Shown: in pieces, positions 35,270 to 35,670 of the stretch | Position numbering within the stretch: position 1 is the first letter of the stretch | Layout of the letters: each line of letters begins with the position of its first letter | Assembly: GCA_029237735.1 (NCBI GenBank) | Contig: JAQZBU010000023.1 | Span: forward strand, 1 to 35,670 | Source of the DNA: Ramlibacter sp. | GTDB taxonomy: Bacteria; Pseudomonadota; Gammaproteobacteria; Burkholderiales; Burkholderiaceae_C | Direction: 5' to 3' | Length of the DNA: 35,670 nt | The notes under the pieces: model-generated | Told to the model about the DNA's origin: nothing | Database searches by the model: none | Seen by the model: only the letters and a program-made list of their open reading frames with translations | Program-made: the position numbers and the translations under genes

Positions 35270-35294
35270 TCGATCCTCCTCCTCTCCACCACAG
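35270..35294 (+). repeat. Putative attR: duplicate of the tRNA-Ala 3' end
   Basis: This is an exact copy of 30644-30668. A run of seven T (35299-35305) follows, which may be the original terminator of tRNA-Ala. The upstream half of the tRNA is absent, so this is not a functional tRNA. Confidence 0.8.
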
Positions 35295-35316
35295 CCTCTT
35301 TTTTTCGGTTTCGAGT

Positions 35317-35392
35317 GGGCTCTTAGCTCAGTTGGTAGAGCAGCGGACTCTTAATCCGTAGGTCGAGTGTTCGAGTCACTCAGGGCCCACCA
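35317..35392 (+). tRNA. tRNA-Lys(CTT)
   Basis: This 76-base cloverleaf includes CCA. The acceptor GGGCTCT pairs with AGGGCCC (one G-U). The D arm is GCTC/GAGC and the anticodon arm GCGGA/TCCGT with loop CTCTTAA, anticodon CTT (codon AAG, lysine). The T arm is GAGTG/CACTC with TTCGAGT. It lies 22 bp after the attR copy and is followed by a strong terminator. Confidence 0.96.
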
Positions 35393-35412
35393 CTCATCCC
35401 GCAAGGGTCTTG

Positions 35413-35445
35413 AAAAGCCTGCTATCTTTTGGATAGCAGGCTTTT
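35413..35445 (+). terminator. Strong intrinsic terminator after tRNA-Lys
   Basis: AAAAGCCTGCTATC and GATAGCAGGCTTTT form a perfect 14-bp stem with a TTTTG loop and end in a T-run on the plus strand. The A-run on the left side makes it work in both directions. It sits 20 bp after the CCA of tRNA-Lys. Confidence 0.9.
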
Positions 35446-35670
35446 TGGCTTTTCGCAGTGGTGACAGTCTGGTGACAGTTTTTTTGCGCTCGACCCTGGT
35501 TAGCGTCGTTATGTCGGCGCAGTCCACTACGCGCTCCGCCTGTGCCGGACATCCAGAGTGTCGCCAGATGGCTGCGATTCCGTCGCGCTTGAATGACGCA
35601 GGGCAATGTCTGCCTCGCGACCCTGTCCACTCAGACAAGTCCTGACCAGCAAAGCAGGTGTTTACCGAAG
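35446..35670. other. Tail of the window without a clear gene
   Basis: A direct repeat, GGTGACAGT (35460-35468 and 35471-35479), is followed by seven T. No frame with a good start and natural composition is seen. The region follows a tRNA 3' end, so it could be the edge of another integrated element beyond the window, but nothing here proves it. Confidence 0.35.

Noticed and set aside
35270..35294. Second tRNA-Ala gene before tRNA-Lys
   Set aside because: Only the last part of the T arm and acceptor is present; the D and anticodon arms are missing.
35351..35638. Minus-strand frame ending in WALSDSNTRPTD
   Set aside because: This is a translation of the tRNA-Lys gene, a frequent annotation artefact.

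Overview
The window is a high-GC chromosomal segment that looks like a betaproteobacterium of the order Burkholderiales, most likely family Comamonadaceae (Ramlibacter/Variovorax/Polaromonas-like). This rests on the polA / DUF2782 / thrB neighbourhood, a BPSS1780-family membrane protein, the FecR and DUF5985-type genes, and overall codon usage. The genus is an inference and was not tested by any search.

Layout. (1) 1-6807, + strand: the end of a Tad (Flp) pilus operon, with a 5'-truncated tadA, then tadB and tadC. It continues with spacings of -4 to +11 bp into a polytopic GT-C-like membrane protein, a GtrB/DPM1-type polyprenyl-phosphate glycosyltransferase, a SAM methyltransferase and a GtrA-type flippase. 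Together these resemble a complete lipid-linked sugar transfer cassette joined to a pilus operon. A convergent acyltransferase-3 gene follows (6824-7825). (2) 7826-10767: an accessory patch with a tandem duplication of an unrecognised small gene, a REP-like palindrome, a 37-bp polA-derived scrap, and a secreted, extremely glycine-rich protein. (3) 10790-16589: housekeeping polA (- strand), then DUF2782, homoserine kinase, a BPSS1780-type membrane protein and a Tat-exported FecR-domain protein (+ strand). (4) 16600-18313, - strand: four small unknown genes (DUF3014-like, a possible winged-helix protein, two DUF5985-like membrane proteins), with a divergent MarR regulator. (5) 18949-24325: uvrD, a small secreted unknown, a Phd-like / DUF6036-like nucleotidyltransferase gene pair with a repeat-bearing promoter, and guaC (GMP reductase). 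(6) 24333-30495: a GntR-controlled divergent locus. One arm is an alpha/beta hydrolase plus an S41 lipoprotein protease. The other is gntR, a PhyH-type dioxygenase, a SAF-domain oxidoreductase and a beta-hydroxyacid dehydrogenase, probably a catabolic unit of unknown substrate.

(7) 30590-35392: tRNA-Ala(CGC) and tRNA-Lys(CTT) are separated by about 4.6 kb. An exact 25-bp copy of the tRNA-Ala 3' end lies just before tRNA-Lys, which is the signature of an integrated element, although no integrase remains. The cargo is two small unknown genes, a lipoprotein with three Ig-like (Big_5) domains and a C-terminal DUF3494 ice-binding domain, and an OmpA-like beta-barrel with a proline-rich tail. A strong terminator follows tRNA-Lys and the window ends in sequence without a clear gene.

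The strongest leads for new biology are the Tad-linked glycosylation cassette, the Phd-like/nucleotidyltransferase pair with its near-leaderless promoter, the duplicated orphan gene beside a polA scrap, and the tRNA-Ala island carrying an ice-binding protein.
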